DNA of 64,000 nucleotides from NCBI RefSeq assembly GCF_042684665.1, contig NZ_JBHULY010000013.1, positions 1 to 64,000 of the forward strand, in the 5' to 3' direction. Origin of the DNA: Jejuia rubra. GTDB taxonomy: Bacteria; Bacteroidota; Bacteroidia; Flavobacteriales; Flavobacteriaceae. The notes under the pieces are model-generated. The model did no database searches and was not told where the DNA came from. It saw only the letters and a program-made list of their open reading frames with translations. Position numbers and translations under genes: made by a program. Each line of letters starts with the position of its first letter. The first letter of the stretch is position 1. Shown one piece after another: positions 18,080 through 27,628 of this stretch.

Positions 18080-19504
18080 ATGACATCTTCTGAATTTTAT
18101 TCGCTTATAAAACAAGACTTTGCCTTTCAGCCTACCTTAAAACAAGATATTGTACTTCAACAACTTTCTGAATTTATTTTTGACAAAGCACCTGATTCAC
18201 TTTATGTTTTAAAGGGTTACGCGGGTACTGGAAAAACCACTATTGTAAGCACTATTGTGACCAATTTGTGGAAAGCTAAAATGAGTGCTGTTTTATTGGC
18301 ACCCACGGGAAGGGCCGCCAAAGTAATCGCAAATTATTCTAAAAAGGAAGCTTTCACTATCCATAAGAAAATATATTTTCCGAAGAAGAGCAGTGGCGGT
18401 GGTGTGAAATTCATATTGCAACCAAATAAGCATAAAAACACCATCTTTATAGTGGACGAAGCATCAATGATTCCCGATACACCGGGGGATTCAAAACTCT
18501 TTGAAAACGGTTCGCTTTTGGATGATCTGATGCAATATGTCTATTCTGGGCATCGCTGTAAACTTCTATTGATTGGGGATACTGCTCAATTGCCTCCTGT
18601 AAAACTGGATATCAGCCCGGCTTTAGATGAAAATAAATTGGCTTTGAATTACAATAAAGAAGTGAAACGCATGGAGCTGGATGAAGTAGTGAGACAGGAA
18701 CATGATTCTGGTATTTTAGCCAATGCTACAGGTTTAAGGGAGGCCCTGTCCAATGAGTTTCTTGATAATTTTAGGTTTGAAATTCAAGGCTTCGAGGATA
18801 TCGTTCGGTTGGTGGACGGCTATGAAATTATGGATGCCATTAATGATGCTTACGGTAATTTGGGCTACGAGGAAACTGCCATTATCGTGCGCAGTAATAA
18901 GCGGGCCAACATGTATAATCAACAGATTAGGAGCAGGATTTTATTTAATGAAAATGAACTGAGTGCGGGCGATTATTTAATGGTTGTTAAAAACAACTAT
19001 TTTTGGATTAAACCAACTACAGAAGCCGGGTTTATCGCCAATGGGGATATTGTTGAAGTTCTTGAGATTTTTAGGATTGAAGAATTGTATGGTTTTCGCT
19101 TTGCGGAAGTAAAAATCCGAATGGTGGATTATCCACGTATGCGACCTTTTGAAACAGTATTGTTGTTGGATACCATTCATGCTGAAACGCCCTCGTTGTC
19201 TTATGATGATTCCAATAGGCTATATCAAGAGGTGATGAAGGATTTTGAAAATGAAACGAGCAATTATAAAAAATTTTTAAAAGTGAAGAACAACAAGCAC
19301 TTTAATGCCCTACAGGTTAAATTTTCTTATGCCATTACATGCCATAAATCCCAAGGTGGGCAGTGGCATACCGTTTTTGTGGAGCAACCCTATTTGCCCA
19401 ATGGTATTGATAGTGATTACTTAAGATGGCTCTATACTGCCGTAACCCGAGCCACGGAAAAATTGTATCTTATAGGTTTTAAGGATGATTTCTTTGAAAA
19501 CTAG
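18080..19504 (+). CDS. RecD-like superfamily 1B DNA helicase
   Basis: ATP-dependent 5'-3' helicase-like protein, 474 residues. Walker A VLKGYAGTGKTT (residues about 44-55), motif Ib/II LAPTGRAAKVI and FIVDEASMI, motif III LLIGDTAQLPPV, and a UvrD C-terminal-like domain with FSYAITCHKSQGGQWHTVFVE and WLYTAVTRATEKLYLIG. It lacks the RecBC-interacting regions, so it is a stand-alone RecD2-like or exonuclease V alpha-like helicase. It is followed six bases later by the DUF4126 gene. Confidence 0.9.
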   Translation: MTSSEFYSLIKQDFAFQPTLKQDIVLQQLSEFIFDKAPDSLYVLKGYAGTGKTTIVSTIVTNLWKAKMSAVLLAPTGRAAKVIANYSKKEAFTIHKKIYFPKKSSGGGVKFILQPNKHKNTIFIVDEASMIPDTPGDSKLFENGSLLDDLMQYVYSGHRCKLLLIGDTAQLPPVKLDISPALDENKLALNYNKEVKRMELDEVVRQEHDSGILANATGLREALSNEFLDNFRFEIQGFEDIVRLVDGYEIMDAINDAYGNLGYEETAIIVRSNKRANMYNQQIRSRILFNENELSAGDYLMVVKNNYFWIKPTTEAGFIANGDIVEVLEIFRIEELYGFRFAEVKIRMVDYPRMRPFETVLLLDTIHAETPSLSYDDSNRLYQEVMKDFENETSNYKKFLKVKNNKHFNALQVKFSYAITCHKSQGGQWHTVFVEQPYLPNGIDSDYLRWLYTAVTRATEKLYLIGFKDDFFEN

Positions 19505-19510
19505 TTATTA

Positions 19511-20089
19511 ATGATTGAAAGCGAAACTATTATCAGTATTTGTTTGGGCATTGGCTTGGCGGCCTCAGTTGGATTTAGGGTATTTTTGCCATTGTTTGCG
19601 CTAAGTTTGGCCTCCTATTTTAGTGTTTGGCAACTGAATGCTTCCTGGGAATGGTTGGTTAGTATACCTGCGTTGATAACACTTGGTGTTGCTACTTTGG
19701 TGGAAATTTTTGCTTATTTCATTCCCTATGTTGATAATCTTTTGGACAGCATTGCAGTGCCCTTAGCGGCTATTGCAGGTACCGCAGTTGTGCTATCCAC
19801 AGCGGCCGATATGAGTCCTGTGGTGACTTGGGCATTGGCTATCATTGCTGGAGGAGGAACAGCAGCAGCAATTGCTGGAGGTTCGGGAACAACGCGCTTG
19901 GCATCCACCGCTACCACTGGCGGTTTGGCAAACCCAGTAGTAAGTACCGTTGAAACCGGCACCTCTGTTGTAATGTCAGTTATCTCCATCTTTTTACCCG
20001 TTGTTGCTATTATCCTTGTAGCTCTTATTTTATTTATAATTTTCAAATTATACCGCCGTTTGAAACCCAGACAAACTATAAATAATTAG
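19511..20089 (+). CDS. DUF4126 family integral membrane protein
   Basis: A 192-residue protein with about five hydrophobic segments and very Ala/Gly/Thr-rich loops. Features typical of DUF4126 are the early GLAASVGFRVFLPLFALSL, the VEIFAYFIPYVDNLLDSI segment and an AAIAGGSGTTRLAST stretch. Function unknown. It starts six bases after the helicase and 29 bases before kdsB, so all may be one transcript. Confidence 0.85.
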   Translation: MIESETIISICLGIGLAASVGFRVFLPLFALSLASYFSVWQLNASWEWLVSIPALITLGVATLVEIFAYFIPYVDNLLDSIAVPLAAIAGTAVVLSTAADMSPVVTWALAIIAGGGTAAAIAGGSGTTRLASTATTGGLANPVVSTVETGTSVVMSVISIFLPVVAIILVALILFIIFKLYRRLKPRQTINN

Positions 20090-20117
20090 TTATTTTTGAA
20101 TCTGAAATTGAATACAC

Positions 20118-20846
20118 ATGAAAATAATTTCAATGATCCCCGCACGTTATAGTGCCTCAAGATTCCCCGGTAAATTGATGCAGGATTTACATGGTAAAAC
20201 CGTTATTTTTCGCACATACGAGGCCACGGTAGCTACCGGTCTTTTTGATGATGTTATCGTGGTAACCGATAGCGATCTCATCTTTAATGAAATTGAAAGG
20301 AATGGAGGCAAGGTCATGATGAGTCAAAAAGAACATGCCAGTGGTAGCGACAGGATTGCAGAAGCTGTTGGACAATTGGATATAGATGTGGTAGTTAATG
20401 TACAGGGTGATGAGCCCTTCACGGACACACAGTCCTTGAGCAAATTGATTGAAGTGTTTAAGGAAGATGATAAAAAGGAAGTAGATCTGGCCTCTTTGAT
20501 GGTTCATATTGAAGATGAGAAAGAGATAAATAATCCTAATACCGTTAAAGTGGTCATTGACCAATCCAATTTTGCCCTATACTTCTCCCGTAGCCCTATT
20601 CCGTATCCTAGAGATAAAGAAGTGGACGTTAAATATTACAAGCATAAAGGGGTGTATGCTTTTAGAAAACAAGCACTTTTGGACTTTTCTCGTTTACCAA
20701 TGATGACTTTGGAGGCGTCAGAAAAACTGGAGCAATTACGGTATTTGGAATACGGAAAACGTATAAAAATGGTTGAAACTGATGTTCAAGGTGTTGAAAT
20801 TGATACCCCTGAAGATTTAGAACGCGCCAAAAAATTATGGAAATAA
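20118..20846 (+). CDS. kdsB: 3-deoxy-manno-octulosonate cytidylyltransferase
   Basis: Activates Kdo as CMP-Kdo for addition to lipid A. The 242-residue protein has the family N-terminus IPARYSASRFPGKLM, the NVQGDEPF motif, and YFSRSPIPYPR. It heads a cluster with a HAD hydrolase, a KdnB-like oxidase and an acyltransferase, consistent with lipopolysaccharide core synthesis. The next gene starts inside its last codons. Confidence 0.96.
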   Translation: MKIISMIPARYSASRFPGKLMQDLHGKTVIFRTYEATVATGLFDDVIVVTDSDLIFNEIERNGGKVMMSQKEHASGSDRIAEAVGQLDIDVVVNVQGDEPFTDTQSLSKLIEVFKEDDKKEVDLASLMVHIEDEKEINNPNTVKVVIDQSNFALYFSRSPIPYPRDKEVDVKYYKHKGVYAFRKQALLDFSRLPMMTLEASEKLEQLRYLEYGKRIKMVETDVQGVEIDTPEDLERAKKLWK

Positions 20847-21553
20847 ACTACGACGATATAAAAGTTATCGGCTTTGATGCCGATGATACCTTATGGGTAA
20901 ACGAAACCTATTTTCGCGAAGCTGAAGAAGCTTTTGCCAAATTACTTTCAGAATACGAAACGCCCAATAAGATTGATCAGGAATTGTTTAAAATGGAAAT
21001 TGGGAATTTGGGACTGTATGGTTATGGCGTAAAAGCGTTTACCCTATCCATGGTGGAATGTGCCTTGGAACTTTCCAATTACAACCTACCGAGTAGAAAA
21101 ATGAACAAGATTTTGGACATTGGCAAAACCATGCTGAACAAGCCAGTGGAACTTTTGGACGGGGTAGAAGAGGTCTTAAAATCGCTTTCCAAAAAATACA
21201 GGTTAATATTAGCCACAAAAGGTGACTTGCTAGACCAAGAACGGAAATTGGAAAAATCGGGGCTGACCTCGTATTTTCATCATATTGAGGTGCTTAGCGA
21301 TAAGAAAGAAAACAACTATGAGAAGCTTTTAAAGCATTTGGATATCAACCCTAGTGAGTTTTTGATGATTGGGAATTCCCTGAAATCGGACGTGTTGCCT
21401 TTGGTAAATATTGGAGCAAAAGCGATTCATGTTCCGTTTCACACCACATGGGCGCATGAAGAGGTAACAGAAAAGGAGACTAATGGTAAGACTTATAAAA
21501 CCCTAAATTCACTGCGGGATGTTTTGCGGATTTTACCCGAAAATCAAACCTAG
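20837..21553 (+). CDS. HAD-superfamily hydrolase (YjjG-like)
   Basis: A 238-residue phosphatase-like protein. Motif I is DADDTLW (residues about 14-20), motif II is LATKGD, and motif IV is FLMIGNSLKSDVLPLVNIG. A helical cap lies between motifs I and II, as in subfamily IA. It overlaps kdsB by 10 bases and is translationally coupled to it. It is not a classic KdsC, which is shorter and capless, so its substrate in this Kdo cluster is unknown. Confidence 0.88.
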   Translation: MEINYDDIKVIGFDADDTLWVNETYFREAEEAFAKLLSEYETPNKIDQELFKMEIGNLGLYGYGVKAFTLSMVECALELSNYNLPSRKMNKILDIGKTMLNKPVELLDGVEEVLKSLSKKYRLILATKGDLLDQERKLEKSGLTSYFHHIEVLSDKKENNYEKLLKHLDINPSEFLMIGNSLKSDVLPLVNIGAKAIHVPFHTTWAHEEVTEKETNGKTYKTLNSLRDVLRILPENQT

Positions 21554-21640
21554 ATATGCGATGTAAGGAAACTTTCATTCTATTTCCACCTGTAGAATTA
21601 AAATAATATTATTTTTACCCCTTGTAAAGAAGACGGATTC

Positions 21641-22723
21641 ATGAGCTATAAAAACTTTCCAATGGTGCCAAGAGTTGTTTTTGGCCGAGGTAGTTTCGAT
21701 CAATTAGGTGAATTAATTGAACCTAAACGTTTAAATATTAATGCACCATTTATCTTCTTGGTAGATGATGTTTTTAAACTGGATGGAGAATTAACCTCAA
21801 GAATTCCTTTAGCTTATAACGACCGGATTATTTACGTTTCCGCAGATGAGGAACCGAAAACCTCACAGGTGGATGAATTGGTGGAAAGTATCATTGTAAC
21901 CTCCAAAGAACGGCCATCAGGAATAATTGGTGTCGGAGGAGGTACCATTTTGGATTTGGCCAAGGCTGTTGCCATTATGTTGACTAATAACGGAAAATCT
22001 GAGGATTATCAAGGATGGGATTTGGTCAAAAATAAAGCCGTATATCACGTAGGTATTCCCACTATCTCAGGAACTGGATCGGAAGTCTCCCGAACAACTG
22101 TATTAACTGGTCCAAAACGAAAGTTGGGCATCAATTCAGATTATACACCTTTTGACCAGGTTGTGCTAGACCCAGAGCTGACTAACGGCGTACCGAAAGA
22201 CCAATGGTTCTACACAGGTATGGACTGTTTTATCCATAGTGTCGAGTCTCTAAACGGGACCTATTTAAATGCATTTAGTAAAACCTATGGTGATATGGCC
22301 TATGGATTGTGCAAGGAAATCTATTTAAATGGAGGACTACCCACCAAGGAAGCACAGGATAAGTTGATGATGGCGTCATGGCACGGAGGCATGAGCATTG
22401 CCTATTCGCAGGTTGGTGTTGCCCATGCTGTGAGTTATGGGCTATCTTATTTATTGGGCACCAAACACGGTATAGGCAACTGTATTGTATTTAATCACCT
22501 AGAGGAGTTTTATCCAAAGGATGTTGCTCTTTTTAAAACTATGATGGCAAAACACGATATCCAATTACCACAGGGTATTTGTTCGGATTTAAGCGAATCT
22601 GATTTGAATATAATGATTGATGTTGCTTTGGGATTGGAGCCCTTATGGGAAAATGCGGTTGGTAAAAACTGGAAAAAAACAATAACGTCAAAAAAGCTCA
22701 AGGAACTTTATCTCAAGATGTAA
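21641..22723 (+). CDS. kdnB: KdnB-like iron-dependent Kdo 8-oxidase
   Basis: Group III iron-containing alcohol dehydrogenase, 360 residues: GVGGGTILDLAKAVA for NAD binding, GIPTISGTGSEVSRT, and metal ligands in MDCFIHSVES and VAHAVSYGLSYLLGTKHGIGN. The N-terminus (FPMVPRVVFGRGSFDQL) and the position after kdsB point to KdnB, which in Shewanella oxidises Kdo at C8 so that KdnA can make 8-amino-Kdo. No KdnA-like aminotransferase is in the window. Family assignment is strong; the exact substrate is inferred. Confidence 0.8.
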   Translation: MSYKNFPMVPRVVFGRGSFDQLGELIEPKRLNINAPFIFLVDDVFKLDGELTSRIPLAYNDRIIYVSADEEPKTSQVDELVESIIVTSKERPSGIIGVGGGTILDLAKAVAIMLTNNGKSEDYQGWDLVKNKAVYHVGIPTISGTGSEVSRTTVLTGPKRKLGINSDYTPFDQVVLDPELTNGVPKDQWFYTGMDCFIHSVESLNGTYLNAFSKTYGDMAYGLCKEIYLNGGLPTKEAQDKLMMASWHGGMSIAYSQVGVAHAVSYGLSYLLGTKHGIGNCIVFNHLEEFYPKDVALFKTMMAKHDIQLPQGICSDLSESDLNIMIDVALGLEPLWENAVGKNWKKTITSKKLKELYLKM

Positions 22724-22724
22724 T

Positions 22725-23273
22725 ATGAGGCGGAGGCTGGCTAAATTTATTTACTTCAAAATATTAGGCTGGCAAGTTGATGGGCATTACAAAACGCTTC
22801 AAAGCATTAAAAAAGCAGTAATTATTGCCGTTCCGCATACCAGCTGGCACGATTTTTATATTGGTATTTTAGTAAGAGGTGTATTGGGTATAAAGGTGAA
22901 TTTTGTAGGCAAAAAAGAACTGTTTGTTTTTCCTTTTGGATTTTTTTTCAGAGCACTGGGGGGAAGGCCAATAGACAGACACAATAAGCAAAATAAAGTT
23001 CAGGCCATAGCGCAGGTGTTTGAGAGCAATGAAAACTTTAAGTTGGCCATGGCTCCAGAAGGCACGCGTAGAAAGGTTGAACAATGGAGAACAGGTTTTT
23101 ACTACATTGCCAAAGAAGCCAATGTCCCCATTGTGATGTTCACCCTAGATTTTGAAAACAAAAAAAATACGTTTTCAAAACCATTTTATCCAACGAGTGA
23201 TGTGGATGCCGATTTCAAATTTATGTATCGTTTTTTTAAAGGTGTTAAAGGAAAAATTCCGGAATATTCTTAA
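22725..23273 (+). CDS. PlsC-like acyltransferase
   Basis: A 182-residue glycerolipid-type acyltransferase. The catalytic HX4D motif is HTSWHD (about residues 37-42) and the substrate-binding block is APEGTRRK (about 108-115), with GRPIDR between. It starts one base after the KdnB-like gene. Context suggests acylation in glycolipid or LPS synthesis, though a phospholipid substrate is equally possible. Confidence 0.85.
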   Translation: MRRRLAKFIYFKILGWQVDGHYKTLQSIKKAVIIAVPHTSWHDFYIGILVRGVLGIKVNFVGKKELFVFPFGFFFRALGGRPIDRHNKQNKVQAIAQVFESNENFKLAMAPEGTRRKVEQWRTGFYYIAKEANVPIVMFTLDFENKKNTFSKPFYPTSDVDADFKFMYRFFKGVKGKIPEYS

Positions 23274-23384
23274 GATTATTTTGACTTATGGCATGGAGTT
23301 TGCGTTAAGTAGAATAGGTTTATGAAACATAAAGTAAACAATTCATTGTCCCTAAAAAGAAACATAGGCCGGCTAAAGAAAATT

Positions 23385-23420
23385 AAGCTACTACAAAACC
23401 CAAATTGAAGTAGCTTTTTT
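23385..23420 (+). terminator. terminator after the Kdo gene cluster
   Basis: Twelve-pair stem with one mismatch (AAGCTACTACAA / TTGAAGTAGCTT) running into TTTTT. Confidence 0.85.
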
Positions 23421-23437
23421 ATTGCAATTACTTAGAA

Positions 23438-26053
23438 TTATTTTAATTCTTCCAGGCCATTATCAATTAAAATTCGCAAGTGTTGTTTGTGGGCTCTTGA
23501 GGACAAGTTGCCTGACGGAGCCGCCATTGTACGAATTCGTTTTAAATTGTGTAGCGCCATAGATTTTGCCCGGTGCGTATACTTTGAGCTTTGTTTTCCA
23601 TTTAGCATATCGAGAAGCATTCGCGTATATTCCAATTGAAGGTTTTGTCTAAAGGAATTCACATTACCATAAATATCTGCCTTGAAAATTGCATCGTTCA
23701 AATTACTCATCATAGTAGATAATTTATATTGATTGCCGTATAATTCAGAATCTGAAATTCTTTGCAAGGTGTTGGAGTGGAGCAGATGATTTAGAACATT
23801 CTTCTGACTTGTAAGGATTTGTTTGTGGATTTTCGGATCTTCAGGGTATGTACTGTTTAAAAAATTGGAGCCTCTTCTTTGAATGGCCAGATAATTCAGC
23901 AAGTCTTCAGCCGGTTTCAAAGCGTCTGGAGCAAAAACGTTTTGTTGCAAAAAGGTCATTGCCCGCTTTTGGTCTTCCAATTTAACAGGGATGTAGGGCT
24001 TTGTACCCCCTTCCTGACCAGCCACGGCTCTGTCCAAATAAATGCCTCCGATATATCTGCTAACCACACCCGCATAAATGCGTTTATAGATGTTGAGGAT
24101 GTTATAAGCCCTGGTAAGTTCGTGATAAGATTGGCCTTCTGTGGTTAGTTTTGATTTTAAATTCTTGATCAGTCCATCAAATAATTCATATTGTATCTGT
24201 GCATAAAGAATAGGGTCATTTGATAAATCAAAAATATTGACTCGAGGGTCGATACCCTTGCCTGCGGAACGCATATCGTCACCATCATTACCAAAAACCA
24301 ACTGAGGTTCTGTAGACCTATTCAATAATGTTTCACGTTCTTGGTCAGAATTAAAAGGGGTGTAACCTGCCTGAATTGCCCATATGTCATAAGGGCCAAC
24401 GCTAACATCGAAAAAATGCCCTTGTTTACTAGGGTCTTTAGTCAAATTGATCATGGTATAATCCATCACGGAAGCTGTAAGGCATTTGCCTTGGATAAAG
24501 TTGGGGTCAGCCAATTCTTCGGGAGAAAACAAATGGCTTGCCTTCATGTTATGGTACAGCCCTAATGTATGCCCAATTTCATGCATCACGGTAGACGTCA
24601 GTCCTTCTTTGGTTAATCGGCTTAAATTTTCAGAATCGTTTTCGCTATGCTTGATATAGGCTTTACCAAGCAATATATTAGTGCTCATTTGCTGACCAAC
24701 ACTGCATGACAAGTGGTCGCTTTCAGAATTTAATGGATAGAATGAATGTTCAATTTGTACATCTGAGTGGGCTTCATCAAACAATTTACTGCTAAAATCT
24801 CTATTACTTATCATGCTGAATTCCAGCATAATGTCCGCTCCCAAAATCTCTCCGGTTTTTGGATTTACCATTCTAGGGCCATAGCCACCAAATGCAGGTT
24901 TGTGAGTTGAGGTCCATCTCAAAACATTGTATCGAATATCTCCGGCATCCCAGTCCGCATCATCTGGTTGTTGTTTAACGACTATGGCATTTTTGAAACC
25001 TGCTTTCTCAAAAGCTTTGTTCCATTCAAGCACAGCATTTGTTATAGTTTCCCGCCATTCAATTGGGGTGGTATTTTCAAGCCACCAAGTAATGGGCTTT
25101 ACGGGTTCAGAAATTGCCAATTCTGGATGTTTCTTTTTGAGTTTCCAGCGATTAATTAAGTCCCTGTAAGGTGTGGGTGAAGTTGAAGTTTTATCATCGA
25201 CCTCTGTAATGAAGAAACCCACTCTTGGATCGTCAAACCTAACCTCGTAGTCGTCCTCGGGCATAGAGATAAAGCAATGCAAGAACTCAATGCTTACATT
25301 CCTTGGGTCCGCAAGAGCTTTCGAGCCTTGCTGATATGTTGACGCTTTTGAGTATACATACTCCACAGCTACATTCAAGTTTTCCGGATAATTGTTAATG
25401 GCCTTTATTTTAGACTTGTTTTTGTCTAAGTTTCCTAATGTAAAAGGTTTTGGAGGGGCTTTAGGAGATTTTACAGGTTTTACTTGTTGAAAAGTCTCTG
25501 TTAAAAACAATTCATTCGGATTGATAAGATACTGTCCTTGCTTTTCATCAGAGGCTTCAATTTTTAAACTAGCAACGATTCCATGAGAAATATTAGCCCC
25601 TTTGGATTTTGATAACGCATTATTTGGGTCAAAATAAAAGGAAGTATTTTGTTTTATAAATTCAATTTTGTTGAAATGCTTCTGAATTTTGAAAACAGAG
25701 GTTGGTTGGTAGATGCCCCTGTTAAGTCGGCCAGCTTCGGTGCCGCCATTTGCAATCTGAGAAAAATAGATAAACTCCTTATCCAGTTGTTCTTTTTCAA
25801 TTAGCATCTGTACAGCACCAGTTAGGGTATCTTGATAGATGGTAAATAGCCCATCAATTTTTGCACTTCCCTTAACTAAGTCCTGAATAGTTTTTTTTGA
25901 ATTTTTCTTGGCCTGGGTGACAGGGGCCTCTATGTTTTGTTTCTTTTTTTTGTTCCTCCTTTGATTTTGAGCTGAAGATTTAAATGGTAAAATACTTAAA
26001 GCTAGGAGGATAGCAAAAGCAGAGCTGAGGGTTTTAAATTTGAAAGCAAGCAT
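23438..26053 (-). CDS. secreted zinc metalloprotease (DUF5117/DUF4953 type)
   Basis: An 871-residue exported protein: signal peptide (FAILLALSILPFKSSAQ), a Lys/Arg-rich stretch, then a long N-terminal DUF5117/DUF5118-like region, and a metzincin-type zinc site HEIGHTLGLYH. The third ligand is presumably the last His. VMDYTMINLTK downstream is the likely Met-turn. The C-terminal part is helical (DUF4953). Large proteins of this group are common in Bacteroidetes and presumed extracellular or periplasmic proteases; substrates are unknown. It stands alone and is convergent with the Kdo cluster. Confidence 0.88.
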   Translation of the reverse strand: MLAFKFKTLSSAFAILLALSILPFKSSAQNQRRNKKKKQNIEAPVTQAKKNSKKTIQDLVKGSAKIDGLFTIYQDTLTGAVQMLIEKEQLDKEFIYFSQIANGGTEAGRLNRGIYQPTSVFKIQKHFNKIEFIKQNTSFYFDPNNALSKSKGANISHGIVASLKIEASDEKQGQYLINPNELFLTETFQQVKPVKSPKAPPKPFTLGNLDKNKSKIKAINNYPENLNVAVEYVYSKASTYQQGSKALADPRNVSIEFLHCFISMPEDDYEVRFDDPRVGFFITEVDDKTSTSPTPYRDLINRWKLKKKHPELAISEPVKPITWWLENTTPIEWRETITNAVLEWNKAFEKAGFKNAIVVKQQPDDADWDAGDIRYNVLRWTSTHKPAFGGYGPRMVNPKTGEILGADIMLEFSMISNRDFSSKLFDEAHSDVQIEHSFYPLNSESDHLSCSVGQQMSTNILLGKAYIKHSENDSENLSRLTKEGLTSTVMHEIGHTLGLYHNMKASHLFSPEELADPNFIQGKCLTASVMDYTMINLTKDPSKQGHFFDVSVGPYDIWAIQAGYTPFNSDQERETLLNRSTEPQLVFGNDGDDMRSAGKGIDPRVNIFDLSNDPILYAQIQYELFDGLIKNLKSKLTTEGQSYHELTRAYNILNIYKRIYAGVVSRYIGGIYLDRAVAGQEGGTKPYIPVKLEDQKRAMTFLQQNVFAPDALKPAEDLLNYLAIQRRGSNFLNSTYPEDPKIHKQILTSQKNVLNHLLHSNTLQRISDSELYGNQYKLSTMMSNLNDAIFKADIYGNVNSFRQNLQLEYTRMLLDMLNGKQSSKYTHRAKSMALHNLKRIRTMAAPSGNLSSRAHKQHLRILIDNGLEELK

Positions 26054-26270
26054 ATTTGTATAACTAAAATTATGTCTTTATAAATGAATCCCACAAATTT
26101 AAGTATTAACCAAAAGAAGATTATAGTTTAAAATGTTAAATGAAGTTAAAATATACACATGGGAATAGAAATAGGGCAACAGATTCATATTTATAATCAA
26201 TAGAAATATAAATGTTTCAATGTGTAAGTTTGGTGCTTTGTAAAATTTTCGATTACAAGGATTTGAAACT

Positions 26271-27305
26271 TTATTTTGAGCGATTCCAAGTTCTCGAGCT
26301 TGACTTAATGGTGTTGGGAAAATCTTTAGGAATGCTTTGTGTGACTTTACCTGTGGCAGCCCATTCCGCTCCACGCTGCAACGTTGTGATGAAACCAACA
26401 CATTCCATGGAGTAGTCCATATGGCCTAGAGTGGTGTGAAAAATACGACCTTTGTGGTAGTCGATTGCCATGAGCATAGGCTCGTGTCTGCCAGTGCGCT
26501 TTTCACCGTTTTTTTTATCAGAGTAGGCAGTAGCCAAAATGGTCATGTTTTCAGCAGGCCCCCTTAGCTTTTCGTATAATTCGTCTTTGCCATGTAACCA
26601 TTCATTGGGGAGCCCTTTCATTATTGGATGTTCTGGAGCCCTGGTAGTAATAACAAATTCACTTTGCTTACCGTGTTGCCCACAATTTCCTTTTGACGTA
26701 TCGTATTCAATCTTGTTTTCTGAATTATAAAACACGTACGGTCCTGATTTTTCAGTTCTGCCTCCCCAGGCTCCAAGGCCTATCATTTTATTGTAGTCGT
26801 CCCAATCGCCCCATGCATTACTGGCAGCGTGAACAATAATTAGACCTCCACCACCTTTAATAAAGTTGACAAAATTCTTCTTGGTCTGCTCTGGCCAATG
26901 GGATGATTTCCAGCCTAAATTATTCACTACCACATCATATTTACTAAAATCGGGGTTAAATTTGGGATCAAATCTTGTGGAATCCAGTGAAGTCCTTTTT
27001 ACGCCATCATCAAAAGGATATAATTCTAATAGCTGTTCAATGCTATCCAAGCCTTTAACGTTGTGATGAGGCCCAACCCAATTGTATAGTTTTCTGGCAA
27101 TATCCACGTCAAAAAGTCCAGTCTGCTCTAAATAATCCTTCATCATAAAGGTGCTTTTTGGCCAAATACCATGATTGTTCTCACCATCGATAATCAGGGC
27201 TTTTAATTTTTCTTGTGTTTGTGTTTCTGCCGGTTTGGTGTTGTTTTTGCAACTATTTAACACAAGACAACACATCAAAAGCACTATAATCCGAAAAGGT
27301 TTCAT
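26271..27305 (-). CDS. ThuA-domain lipoprotein
   Basis: A 344-residue protein with lipobox LVLNSC (Cys about residue 19). A ThuA-like, glutamine-amidotransferase-fold domain follows: ALIIDGENNHGIWPKST, YDVVVNNLGWKSSHWPEQ, GGLIIVHAASNAWGDW, GRHEPMLMAIDYHKGRIFHTTLGH. ThuA proteins are linked to sugar metabolism in other bacteria, but the fold here is a surface or periplasmic lipoprotein type often found with glycoside hydrolases. No sugar-use genes lie next to it. It stands 217 bases upstream of, and codirectional with, the metalloprotease. Confidence 0.88.
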   Translation of the reverse strand: MKPFRIIVLLMCCLVLNSCKNNTKPAETQTQEKLKALIIDGENNHGIWPKSTFMMKDYLEQTGLFDVDIARKLYNWVGPHHNVKGLDSIEQLLELYPFDDGVKRTSLDSTRFDPKFNPDFSKYDVVVNNLGWKSSHWPEQTKKNFVNFIKGGGGLIIVHAASNAWGDWDDYNKMIGLGAWGGRTEKSGPYVFYNSENKIEYDTSKGNCGQHGKQSEFVITTRAPEHPIMKGLPNEWLHGKDELYEKLRGPAENMTILATAYSDKKNGEKRTGRHEPMLMAIDYHKGRIFHTTLGHMDYSMECVGFITTLQRGAEWAATGKVTQSIPKDFPNTIKSSSRTWNRSK

Positions 27306-27628
27306 TTAGTATGGTTTCAACAATTTCCGTTAAGATATAAAAAAGAGAAATAATTGTGCTAAGAAAAAATCCCATTCCACAGAAAAAAGTTAAACTTTTT
27401 TAGCGAACGTTTAGATTTTGCCTTGAATTTGCCCATAACCCAGCTAGGTTTGGCCACTTTTTATTTTGGTAACACTCCTGCGACCGATAAAACCCTGTTT
27501 GATGGTTTTCATATTTTGAAATAAACTAATAGCTCCTCAAATATATTTCACTTAAAACTGGATTTAAAACATTTGGTCATAAAAAAAGCACCACAAAAAT
27601 GGTGCTTCGGTACTTTATATAAGTATGT
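27306..27628. other. 323-bp intergenic region
   Basis: Contains a perfect short palindrome AAAAAAGTT-A-AACTTTTTT at 27383-27401 and, on the minus strand, a TATATTTG box at 27538-27545 that could start the ThuA transcript. No ORF is supported. Confidence 0.45.
27581..27607 (-). terminator. terminator of the barrel-protein gene
   Basis: On the minus strand, AAGCACCA ... TGGTGCTT followed by a run of T, 21 bases after the stop codon. Confidence 0.85.

Noticed and set aside
26099..26415. Two overlapping ORFs near the end of the ThuA gene
   Set aside because: They overlap the ThuA coding end and AT-rich spacer and show no conserved pattern.
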